Shown one piece after another: positions 49,679 to 61,732 of a stretch of 64,000 nucleotides of DNA. The position numbers and the translations under genes were made by a program. Origin of the DNA: Paragorgia papillata (taxonomy: Eukaryota; Cnidaria; Anthozoa; Scleralcyonacea; Coralliidae). Under the pieces are notes generated by a model, which saw only the letters and a program-made list of their open reading frames with translations, was not told where the DNA came from and did not search any database. The DNA is taken from assembly GCA_035771165.1 (NCBI GenBank), contig JAWNZC010000288.1, positions 62,001 through 126,000 of the forward strand, read 5' to 3'. The first letter of the stretch is position 1. Every line of letters starts with the position of its first letter.

Positions 49679-50558
49679 ATGGTTCAAGCGCAATGCATTG
49701 TGGGAAGAGCTTCGTACCTCCTCTGGATAGGCACTAAAATATGGGGAACCGGAAGCAGTAAGTAGAAATTTAAATTAGTTTCGAGGAAAATATGCAAAAA
49801 CAGATAGACTACGACTAATTGGAATTGTATCAATCTCCGATCATTAATTCAGATAATTTTACTTAAAATGTTTTAGCTTCAATATGATTCAGAAGTGCCG
49901 CAATGGGCCGGGGTGCGCGGCTATCAGGCCCCTCAATATTTCAAAAATATGACAAAAAAATAACTGAAAGTTCCTAGGGGAACCTGTCGCACTTGTGCTC
50001 AATAATTATACAAGAGCGTGTTAATTTTATCATTAATCAATTCCACAATTATTCAATTAACGAAGGCCATCTGGCAGAATACTCATGTAAAGATGTTTTT
50101 TTATACCTAGATTTAAATAAAGTTCATTCATTCACTATTACACGAATTATCCCAGTAACCAGTTAATTAACATCTTGCGCTTTTACTGATTTAAGATAAA
50201 TAACCGGAAAGAAGCGTACAAGATCGATCATATATTATTCTATTTACTTTTTATTATATTTGTTGTATTCTTCCTCACAGGTTTTTCATTGCCTGCTGTA
50301 ATGGAACAGGCAAATGGCAGCACCATGGGATACTGCTTAGACAATGTCAAGGATGATAAAACACTTGAGGAGATTGTAATCGATACTTATAATCAGGTAA
50401 ACTCTTTGGGCAGCATGCGAAACAATAGGTATATCCCTCCTGTTTCGGAACGTATACACACAAAAGTTAATTTAGGCCACATAAAAAAATTCCTTGATTC
50501 ACATCATAACATTTTGAAAATGTTGAGGAGGCGGGAAGTTTATATTTATTTTCAATAA
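49679..50558 (+). CDS. Unassigned plus-strand two-exon candidate, copy 3
   Basis: Counterpart of 15298-16177 (exons 49679-49757 and 50281-50558). Family unknown; the same caveats apply. Confidence 0.28.
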
Positions 50559-51527
50559 ATATAAAAACAACAAAAATTTCTAAATTAAAGAAGGAGGTCC
50601 TTTTATATTTCTTTGTTTTTCCAATAAATACACAGCTTCAATAACTATCACAAACCAAAACGAAATTTTTTTGTTTGTTAATATCACGAAACACACCACT
50701 AAAGCATAGTTTTAAAACACTGTTACTTGTTTGTCACTTGTTGAACTACAAACTGTAACACTTACTATTCCAATCAATAAGAACGCAATATTAAAATTTA
50801 AAAATCCCAACTTGTACCACAAGTACTCTGCAGTAGTTATATACTGCCTGGCAGCATATTGCAACCTATTTGACTTGGGTCAACGTCAGACATCGAATAT
50901 AAAATATAAGAATATTTCCTTTGTTTATGAACTCGGTCGGGAGGTACATTTATATTTTATAACAAATACAAAAATATGTCTACGCGGACTCAACATACGG
51001 TCCGGAGGTGACCATGTTTTTACGTGACCTTAAGCAATATACTGCATGTATTGGCAAGGTGCCAAGGTAGTTTGAATAAAAGATAAAATTTTATGAAGTG
51101 CATGCTTCGAAAAATCCAGCTGACTATTCTCTGAAGAGGGGGTATTACACTGATCTACAACGAAACTTCAATAAAGTTCTTTACTGATTCCCGCTTGTTG
51201 AAATTTGTGTCATTTTGAAAATTTGACGATTGGCTTTTTGTTCTAATTTTGTGATAGGCAATTCAATAACACAAGTAAATTCTATATTAATTATAAGTTT
51301 GCTATAAGTACAAATCACTCGGTATTTCTATCTATACTTTTTGGTCAAAATGTTTACTGAGTTGTAATATATTTATAGGACATACAAGGCTTTTAGATCA
51401 TGTGACAGGCGTTACATTATGCATATTAAACATATTTACTCAAACACAGTTACGCAGTTATGTTGGAATAAAATCATTATTTCTTGATATTTTATATTTC
51501 TGTTGACTTTCGTGCGTGCTGCTTCGA

Positions 51528-51945
51528 TAGGGCCGGGATGGTTCAAAAATCTCAAAATTTTCTCGTAGGGCCGGGGTGGTTCAAAAATCTCATTATTTTG
51601 TCGCAGGCCCGGGGTGGTTCAAAAATCTCAAAATTTTGTCGTAGGGCCGGGGTGGTTAAAAAAATCTCAAAATTTTCTCGTAGGGCCGGGATGGTTCAAA
51701 AATCTCAAAATTTTGTTTCGTAGGGCTGGGATGGTTCAAAAATCTCAAAATTTTGTCGTAGGGCCGGGATCGTTCAAAAATCTCAAATTTTGGCGTAGGG
51801 CCGGGGTGGTTCAAAAATCTCAAAATTTTGTCGTAGGGCCGGGGTGGTTAAAAAATCTCAAAATTTTGTCCCAGGGCCAGGGTGGTTCAAAAATCTCAAA
51901 ATTTTCTCGTAGGGCCGGGGTGGTTCAAAAATCTCCAAATTTTCG
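51528..51945. repeat. About 38-bp minisatellite, 11 units (copy 3)
   Basis: Same unit order as copy 2. Confidence 0.93.
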
Positions 51946-54900
51946 ATACTTCTTCTTCCTCAAACACGTCCAATTCTTCAAAATACCTATCCATAATCTT
52001 CGATTTCCACGGCTAAGCAATCGAGTTCTTCGACCGAGTCCGTGGTTAATTCGAATTGACGGTTTGAAAAACGGACTGCAGGTACCATATCCCAGGTAAA
52101 AGTTACAATTATTTGACAATTATTCGCCGAAGGCGAGGTGAATATCGGTGAATAATAACCGAGACGAAGTCGAGGTTATTATTTATCGTTGTTATATAGC
52201 TAGAGTTTCGCTGGATACAACGATGACTGTCATTGGTTGGTTTGTGGTCACATGACCTTAGCTAAATTTCAATGTCTACCGAGCGGGCAATAATTGAGAA
52301 CTTATTGCCTGCTCGGGCAATAAGTTTTCAATTGTTGTCCGCTAGAACTTTGAACTCTTCACGGTTTCTTATAAATAAAAGCTTGTTTGGTAAGAAAAAA
52401 ATAATATTTATAGGTCTTCAAAGCATGTGTGAAGATTAACTGGAGAAATATATTGTTGTTCTTTTGTTCTGAGAGTCATGTTTGTTTGGTTGATGCAGAG
52501 CCAGGCGAAATGTTTTGGTAAGTCTTTCAGTTTGTCTTTTCGTTTGTGTACGTTCCCTTGATAAACCTCGAAATTATTCAGCGAAACTCAAGCTATATAA
52601 CAAAGCACTTAATGTCTGCTCCCTCGGGAAACAGTTAGTTTTGTTTTCCCTCGAGTCTCGATGATTCCCTCGACTTCGTCTCGGGATATATCAAGACTCT
52701 CGGGAAAACAAAACTAACTGTTTCCCGAGGGAGCAGACATTAAGTGTATAATATTCACTGAGCCTGAGGCGAATAATTGTTTTGGTATAAATACACATTT
52801 TCGTACTTTTAGGAACAACATTTTCTTTTATTAAAATTGTTAATTTCCTCGTCTGTCGCATGACAAATCGGCTGGCGACCATCTTGAATAAACCCTGTAG
52901 GTGATTATCGAGAATTAGTCCGAAGTAGCGCGACCAATCAGCGCACGCGATTTTCTATAATCACCTGTGTATTTATACTAATTGATAATTATTGGACGAG
53001 GTTCAGCATGATATCAAGAATTATCAAAGCCAAGGTTTATTTTATCGGCTTCGGGCCATAATACAAACCTTGGTTTTGATCATTCTTAATATCATGCTCA
53101 ATCTCGTCCAATAATTCCTTTTTTTATTTAACGGGGTCGAACGCCGTTCGAAACTATTGCCGCTACAAGTTTCAACTCACTAAAGGTATAGACAACATGA
53201 GAGATGAACTGTCAAAAGTAAGTTTATTTTAATGATTTACGGCACTATACACCTATCACGAAATAGGCCGAATCCTGCATTTTACCGCACTTTCACGCAG
53301 ACATCTTGAGGGAAGTAGGTTCGCGCGTGATTTTTGATTGATATCACAATACATCTGTCAAGATTCGCGTGCAATTCCCGAGAGAAGGTGCGGTAAAATG
53401 GGTGAAATCGTGGGATTCTGTATATTTCGCGATAGGTGTATAAGTTAAAATACAGCAACATTTTCCAAGTTTATATAACAAATACAACTGGCAATAACAA
53501 CTTACCAGCACCTGTCCTTGACGAAGTCATCACCTGTGTGAAAATTAAAATGTAATTTGATAAAAATCAGGAATGTTACCTCTTGGTGTTCAAGGACAAC
53601 TGTTCTATCATTTAATCGTCGCAATGGATGAACCAGGCGGAAATCTAATGCTAGTAAGAAATATTATTGCCCAGCATACTGCTTTAAACAAAACCATAAT
53701 ACAAAATAATTTTGAAAATATTTACCAACGTTTCGTTACTACACGTAACATCATCAGAGTGATAAATATACATACATGAAGGTGACTTAAATAGCTTAGC
53801 TAGTTACATAAATAGAAAATGACAAACAGTGACAGAAAAGGTCATGATGGAAAAGCTGTAAGGTCATGAAACCGCAGACAAATGAATTGTCAAACTGGTG
53901 AGAAGACACCAACGCGCACTCTTTTATAATTTTTCTTTACCGCGTTGGTGTCTTCTCACCAGTTTGACAGTTCATTTGTCTGCGAGTACCCCCCACTCCA
54001 GACCCCAAATGGATGCCGCCTCATTAAATATTCAACTTATTATTTATGCATACGTCATTATTTCTCAGGCTCCTTTGGGACCCTCATCCTAACTAACCCT
54101 AAATTTTATCCAACCCCAGGTTTTCACTACGTCATACCTAACCAGAAGCCCCTAACCCTAGCTTTTATCCAACCCTGAAATAAAAGTAGCGTGCTGCGTA
54201 GGCAGTATTAAAACAACAATCGAAATATAGTAAGGTTAGATATACTGCAGAAACAGAGAACGTTAGACTCCTACGTTCTCTGTTTCGGCAGTATACAGCT
54301 AAATCAATTAAGGTTGTCCCCTGACAAAGCCAAAAGGCCAAAGTCAAGCGCGAAAAGTACGATGGGAATTACTATATTTAAATAGCGAAGCACACAGTTA
54401 TAAGTGCAAATCAATTTCCTCAACATCTAGCCCCACCATTTCTGTCAAACTTTTAGCTCTCGACCACAAGTCTTCCTTGCATCAACGGCCAATAGGGTAT
54501 AGTTTTGACACAAACTGGAATTAAAACTTGTCGTTCCCATCGTACTTTTCGCGCTTGGCTTCGGCCTTTTGGCTTTTTCGGGGACAACCTTAATTGATTT
54601 AGCTGTATCTAACCTTACTATATTTCGATTGTTTTATCCAACCCCCAGTTTTCACTACGTCATACCTAATCTCATTAGTGTTCATTTTATAGCGGTGCGT
54701 TACGTCATTAGCGTCTAACCCAAGTGTTCCGAAACCCCCTAACCCTAGTTGCTACTCAAGCCCCCGTGTAATACGTCATAACCACTGGTCATAACCGATA
54801 GCTCTCCGACTGATTCCCGAAGTTCTCGGTTACGTCATATGTACTAGAAACAATTAGCATTTATAGACCTTGGAGCGAGGGGAATTCGATGAAAAATATT

Positions 54901-55171
54901 ACCCCGAGCGAAAGGTCTATAAATTATATATTATACCGAAACATATTTAACTTGAAATAATGTTAATAACTCAGGTACGTTTTTGTCTGAAACAGTGAAG
55001 AGTACGTACCGGATAGTTGTGGTCACTTACTTGCGATTGTGTAGAAAATACATCATCTCTTGTCCTTGAAAAGAAAAAAATAAATTATATATATATATAT
55101 ATATATATGAAATAAAAAATTAAAATTGCTTTGGGACATGTACATTCTTGTTACATATACTTTATACTTTA

Positions 55172-55174
<3 letters not shown>

Positions 55175-55252
<78 letters not shown>
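55175..55252. repeat. AT dinucleotide microsatellite, longest allele (about 78 bp)
   Basis: Uninterrupted (TA)n, the longest of the four copies. Confidence 0.95.
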
Positions 55253-55256
<4 letters not shown>

Positions 55257-56330
55257 CAACTCACTGCCTGCGTATGTAGTGTTTCGGGTAGAGCAAAGTA
55301 AAAAGATGCTAAACTCTTTCCCATCACATTTTAGGGGTTGTTCATGAGGCGGGCTAGCCCAGTTACCGCGGGCTGGTTTTATGTTACGAAAACCTTTCTA
55401 CGACCGCAAAAAAGAATTAGAATACCCTGTGTGGCTATGCTTACAGAAAAACGAAGCCAATTTTGCTTTGTTATATCATTCTGCCTTTCTCAAATAGTCG
55501 TAATAAGATTTTCGTGACATAAAACCAACCCGGTTAATCGAGCTAGCCCACTTCATATGAACCGCAGCCCCTTACTCTGATGAAGGGCTTTGCTCTTTTT
55601 GACGCTCTTCGCTCTGTCACTCGGCAGTTTACCAGCTTTTCACTTTGCTCTATAAATAATATAATCGATAAACGGTTCTTCTTGACATATATATGTACAT
55701 AAAAGCGTCGTCTTAGCTCTCCTCTTAATATCGACAGCCAAAATAACGTTTTATTGCGCAAAACTACGAAGTTCACTGAGCCTCAATGTTTATAGTAAGA
55801 CCAAACATAAAACAGAATGTATGTAAATTTATAACCTTGTTTATTCTTTGGCGTCAGTTGGACGGCCTATAATTTGAAATCCTGATGGGGTAAATTAGGA
55901 AGAGATTTCACCGACTGTGACGGTAATTGAGTTGTTTTCTAGATAACTAATGCAATAAACTACTTGTTTTTATGTTGCAAGCCTTTTTATATGTCAGTAT
56001 CATGATTCATCAGCGTTGCTTTCATCCCGATTACAAGATCGTCCGCAATAATTCCTAAATGAATAACACTAAACAGGCAACAACTTACTGTCACGTTGCC
56101 GGAAACTGAAATTTAAATCCTGACAATAGTATGAGAAAAAAAATGTATTTAGCTAAACAAAATGACATTTAAACACTACACATTTCCTATCAGCATGCCA
56201 GATGTCAACTAGCGTGCATTGTAGCGTATTATTCATACGAAAACTGGTCACCTGTGTGATGGTTAATTATTTAGACACAATATGTTTCGCAACTGGATAA
56301 AACTCGTTAAGGTTTTGATTCTCGATCTTT

Positions 56331-56563
56331 GGAACATTCTGAGAAGATTTGTAATATATCTTCTCAGGCGAAAATTTCATCTTCATGGAATTTTTGCCGT
56401 TAAAGTTGACGGAAGTGACGTCAAAAGAGGAATCTGTAAAGTGGTTTTCATATAGAGAAATTCCTCCTTCGACGTCACTTCCGTCAACTTTAACGGGGGG
56501 AAAATCCATGAAGATGAAATTTTCGCCTGAGAAGATATATTACAAATCTTCTCAGAACGTTCC
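56331..56563. repeat. Uninterrupted palindromic MITE, copy 4
   Basis: Same as 21809-22041, with an empty TTAA site. Confidence 0.88.
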
Positions 56564-57189
56564 AATTAGTATAAATATGTAAAGTCCCTGAGGATGACAT
56601 AGGCACTTTAAAGACTTAGGGGCCGTTTACATGAATCCGGGATTGAGTTTCAATCCAGATTGAAATGCGAAGTCAGGCTAAGTTACCCGTAGTGTAGACG
56701 ATAGAGACTAAAACAGTCACTCAAAAATTTCCAGAACAGTTAGTCATAGCTAGCGTTGTCTTTTCATAAAAGAGTTTTCTATTGTACAACAAATTGAATA
56801 GTTTTCGCCCTCTCCAACATGGAAACTCACAAGATAAAAGAAAAAAGTCAAACGCGCGACATTTTAAGCCGGTTTTCCACTAGGCGATTTTTTTCGCGCG
56901 AAGCGACTTTCTTTTGTTCGAATTCAATAGATTTCTGATTAGTTCCAGCTCAGAGCTCATGAGACAAAAGAAAAAGTCGCTTCGCGCGAAAAAAGTCGCC
57001 TAGTGGAAAACCAGCTTTACGCCTAATGAAGATCCAGCTAATCTATACAAAGCAACATTTTTCAAAAACGATCATTACAAATGACTGTCTGCCGTACGTC
57101 TAACGGAAGACCATGGGTACGAGGTTGGTCTAACGGTTGATTTTCTACCTGAAATATCCATGTTCTTTCAAGACATCAATACAAGGGAA

Positions 57190-58249
57190 TTACTCCGCTG
57201 ACCAAAGTTTGAATGTTCTGTCAAACGAGCTAGAGGCAATGTATTGACCATCTGGAAAGAACATTTGACATTAAATATTTTATAGACCTACGCTAAACGT
57301 AGCACACTGATACATGAATTTAAATTAAGACGAACTTAATTCGAATTAACTTCGTCGGTAATGCGACGTAAATGCGACGTCGAGTTAAACGTCGAATTTC
57401 AGTCGAATTTTATTGGTTTTACTTGGACGCATTGAGCCTAAAAACGATTCCTTGCAAATATGGCGCCGAATTGTCGCAGACAGAAGAGAGGCATTTAATT
57501 GGACGCGACGATAATTCGCGTAACTCGAACACGCATTACCGTCGCATTATCCTTCTGACTCCGACGAATTTAATTGCTGAGACCAATTTAATTCGTCTGT
57601 CGAATTAATCGAGTTACACGTCGCAGTTTCGTCGAATAAAATTCAAACAATATGACCTGATTATATGAGCTGATTAGTCGATGAATAAAAAAAACAACAA
57701 ATATGGTGTAAGCCACACCAACCTGGTGAAATATCGACACAAGAAACTTTCTGTTCATGACCAGCTAATGTTTTTAAAGGAATCCAACCAGGATGAGTCC
57801 ACACCTAAAGAAGAGAGGCACAGGTGACACAAGCCACAAGTGAAAGCTTCAAGAAGTACACGTTAAATCAACTTACTTTTACTTTGCAGTCGTATGAACC
57901 AGATAAAAGATACTGATCTAAAATAATGATTGACTAACATAAGTATCAAATCTAATCACACCACCATCATTATTAGCTCTAACAACACCACCATCAACAC
58001 CATTACGTATACTACCACTCCACCATCAACACCACTACGTATACTACCACTCCCACCACCAATAACAACAACACAAACAACAACACCACCAACACCACCA
58101 ACAACAACAACACAAACAACACCACCGACACAAACAACACCACCACCACCAACAACAACACCATCACGACAAACAACACCACTCCCACCACCACCAACAA
58201 CAACAACACCAATAACACCACCACCAACACCAACACCACTACCACTACC

Positions 58250-58295
<46 letters not shown>

Positions 58296-58392
58296 GCAAC
58301 ACCAACACCACCACCACCACCACCAACAACACACAACCACCACCAACAGCAACAACAACACAAACAACAACACCACCACCACCACCACCACC

Positions 58393-58440
<48 letters not shown>

Positions 58441-58448
58441 GCAACACC

Positions 58449-58479
<31 letters not shown>

Positions 58480-58514
58480 CAACCACCACCAACAGCAACA
58501 ACAACACAAACAAC

Positions 58515-58563
<49 letters not shown>

Positions 58564-61243
58564 CAAACACCACCACCACCACCACCACCAAGGCACCAAC
58601 ACCACCACCAACAACAACAACCACAACACCATAACAAGAAATAAATACCAGCCAAGCAAAATAAACGATAAGAACAAAGACAGAGCAATTTCATTTCAAG
58701 TTCTCACCGTGGAACTTGACGTACGATATAAGATTATTGTGAGCTGGAATGGTGTAAACACTTTTTCTTTTCCGCAAATCCCAAATCATAACTTTTTGAT
58801 CTTCGCTACCAGTTGCAACATGATAACTAAATCAAATCATAACATTATATTTATTACAGAATTTCAATGGAATAACTACATTAATAAAAAAGAGAAAATG
58901 TTTATACCCGTTAGGAGCAAAATCAATTGCTAAAACTTTTTTTAAATGACCATCTAAAGGCATGATGCATTGTCCTGTCCGTAAGTCCCAAACTAAACCA
59001 CGAGCATCTAAACCACTGTGAGAAATAAACGAAAAACAACAATTTCAAAAACAACAACCACTATATAAATATATATATATTTACAACAGCGGATTAAACA
59101 TTCGTTTCTTTTGAATTTTCTTCATGAATTATTAATTAATTAAAGTATGTACTACGTTATACGTTCTAGAGATGTTCCTAATCAGTAATCCTGGCCAAAA
59201 GTGTTGGGACAATATTCTGTTTTTGGCGATTTTGACTTAAGAACATCTGGTCAGGATTGTCTGATGAATGGTGAATTTAAAATAGTAGATGAAAAAGTTA
59301 GCTTAAATGTTGTTTATTAGCTTTGTTGGCCGTTCTTTGGCCTGATTCATTCGTTTCTTTTGAATTTTCTAAGCGTAACTCACCATGTTCCAGCGAGTGA
59401 GCCATCTGGGTGAAAAGCAATATCGTATACTTCTCGAGAATGACCTTCCTGAGAAGACAAAAACATCGTGCTATTTAATCAAAAGACATTTTGAACATTG
59501 TGAAAATTAACATTGTAAAAATATTTAAGAAATGGTTCATGGTTTGGCATGCTCCATCGAGTTATGGATGCACGCGGGAGGTTCGGAGAGCACGAAAAAA
59601 GCGTAAGAGTTGGTCGAGACGTAGCCGAGAACAACTCTAGATTTTTGAGTGCTCTCTCAACTTCCCAAGTGCGACCATTACTCAATGGAGTACGCCAAAC
59701 CATGAACCATTTCTTTTATAACAGAGAATCAGACACAAAACAACGGAAAACAATATTTATTTAAAAAATGAGTTTCTCATTACATTTGAAATTACCATGC
59801 TCCATTGAGTGATGGAGCACGCACAGTAGCCAATAAAACATGTTATGCACCTGATGGAGTACTTCCTTTAGTTGATTTAGGTCCCATAGTCGCCAAGAAT
59901 TATCAAAACTGCAACAAACAGTAAGTTATGAATAACAAAATATCATACAAGATTACAACAAAAAAGAAAAGAAAACTATATCAGACAGAACAGAGAAAAC
60001 CTTTTAAGAATAGTCTACCAAACGTGGGTTATCAAAAAATGCAGTTCACCGAAAATAAAACATGTTCACTACAAGACTGTTCATTTATCATTACCGCTAC
60101 GAAGCAGATACTTGCACGCATTGCGTACCTATTTTTATGTATAGGCACGTTTTCCGCGATAAAGATATCAATCCAGGTATATATAGAGCTGACTGGTTCT
60201 GGGTTTCAAAAATACGCATCTATCTTGACTTCCAGGGGTGTACCAGATTGATGTTTTATTCAACACTCACCAACATGAAGCGAGAAATCGTCCCGAGGGA
60301 TGATAAGCCACGCGGGACACACGTTTGTCGTGGCCTTCGATGTTGGCGATTGGAGTGTCACTGAAATAGAAATAGAAATACATGTAGCAAAATGCAGAGT
60401 AGAAGAACGAATCCACAGTAGAGTGGCAGATGAAAATAGAAGAAGTGGAAAAGCGTAGTTTGGAAAAAAAATTGAAGCTAAAGATAGAACAAGGGAGAGA
60501 AAACAAAGAAGATATGATACGATGGAATTGCGCAATTATTAGGCAAAACGCGCAAACAATTAGGCAAAACGCGCAAACGATTAGGCAAAACGAGCAAACG
60601 ATTAGGCAAAACGAGCAAACGATTAGGCAAAACGAGCAAACGATTAGGCAAAACGAGCAAACAATTAGGCAAAACGAGCAAACGATTAGGCAAAACGAGC
60701 AAACGATTAGGCAAAACGAGCAAACAATTAGGCAAAACGAGCAAACGATTAGGCAAAACGAGCAAACAATTAGGCAAAACGCGCAAACCGGCGATTAGGC
60801 AAATCCGGCAAAAGATTATTAAGCAAATTTCGAATGACACTAAAGACTTTTTCAAGATACTGTCAGGATTGAAAATGTAAGAGAGAAAAGAAAGAAAAAC
60901 CCCCAAAAACCAAATGCTACTTACGACTCCAGTGACCAAAGCTTCACATCGCCATCAGCTCCACATGACGCCATGCATGGTGAACTAGTGTCCAGGGAAA
61001 TCGTGGCCTGAGGGTGAAATACAATTCCACCAACCCTTGAATTATGTCCTGAAAAAATGGCAAAACCATGAAAATTAACCCTTCATACTTATTCGCCACA
61101 ACAGAATTACTACGTCCATCAACTTCTGTCATGTATCAAGTGTCAGGAGTATAATCTCTGTACAAACTTGTGCAAGTGTATTACCTCGTAATGTCCTAAT
61201 CAAAGAACAGTCAGGTACTGACCACAACTTGCACAGACCACTC
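57190..61243 (-). CDS. PRPF4: PRPF4 C-terminal WD40 half, copy 4
   Basis: Exons: 61185-61243, 60925-61048, 60271-60360, 59851-59908, 59384-59448, 58908-59015, 58708-58826, 57877-57917, 57723-57804, 57190-57251. Same open frame and stop as the other copies. Upstream on the same strand is again a DENND4-like exon and not the PRPF4 N-terminal exons, so this copy is also a fragment. Confidence 0.92.
57918..58707 (-). repeat. PRPF4 intron with CAA/CCA tract, copy 4
   Basis: 790-bp intron. A single-base shift in the run near 58392 (CCACAACAA) changes the triplet phase of part of the tract, and a long CAA run occupies about 58394-58440. Confidence 0.93.
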
Positions 61244-61675
61244 CTGCAAAAATATTAAAAATATATAGTGCAAACGACTCGTACATGCTGTGACTTTATC
61301 TGTTATGTAAATCAACAGTGCATGTATCATTGTAGAAACGCACGGAAAAATAGAATCAATTTTCTTAAATACGCGTATATATTCAGTATCATACAACAAT
61401 ATTCCCCCGTTGATAACTCTTTCCAATAAATCCATACAGTACAGTTGTAAATAACTGGGCTTTGTCTAATATTGGCAGACTCAACAACCACTGAAGATTC
61501 TTTAACACTAGCAGACTGGACAACCACTGGGCTCTTATTAGGCCTGGCAGACTCAACCACTGGGCTCTTAACAACACTGGCAGACTGAACAACCACTGAA
61601 TATTCTTGAACACTTGCAGACTGGACAACCACTGGACAAGTTGTATCGATGGCATTTCAATAATTACGGACTTAC

Positions 61676-61732
61676 CATCCCTCTGTTTAGATTCTTGTTA
61701 ATTAAACAAAATGCATGAGGAGTTTTCTCATT
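61676..61732 (-). CDS. DENND4: DENND4-family MABP exon, copy 4 (upstream exon outside window)
   Basis: The 57-bp phase-0 exon encoding NEKTPHAFCLINKNLNRGM, with its TTTTAG acceptor and GTAAGT donor. Its 196-bp partner exon would lie beyond 64000 if copy 4 continues like copy 3. Confidence 0.8.

Larger units (their letters stand above)
35339..52358. repeat. Tandem segmental duplication, copy 3
   Basis: Third copy, 17,020 bp. It matches copy 2 along its length except at the CAA/CCA tract, the AT microsatellite and a few single bases. It has the same 12-unit 21-bp minisatellite and 11-unit 38-bp minisatellite as copy 2. Confidence 0.97.
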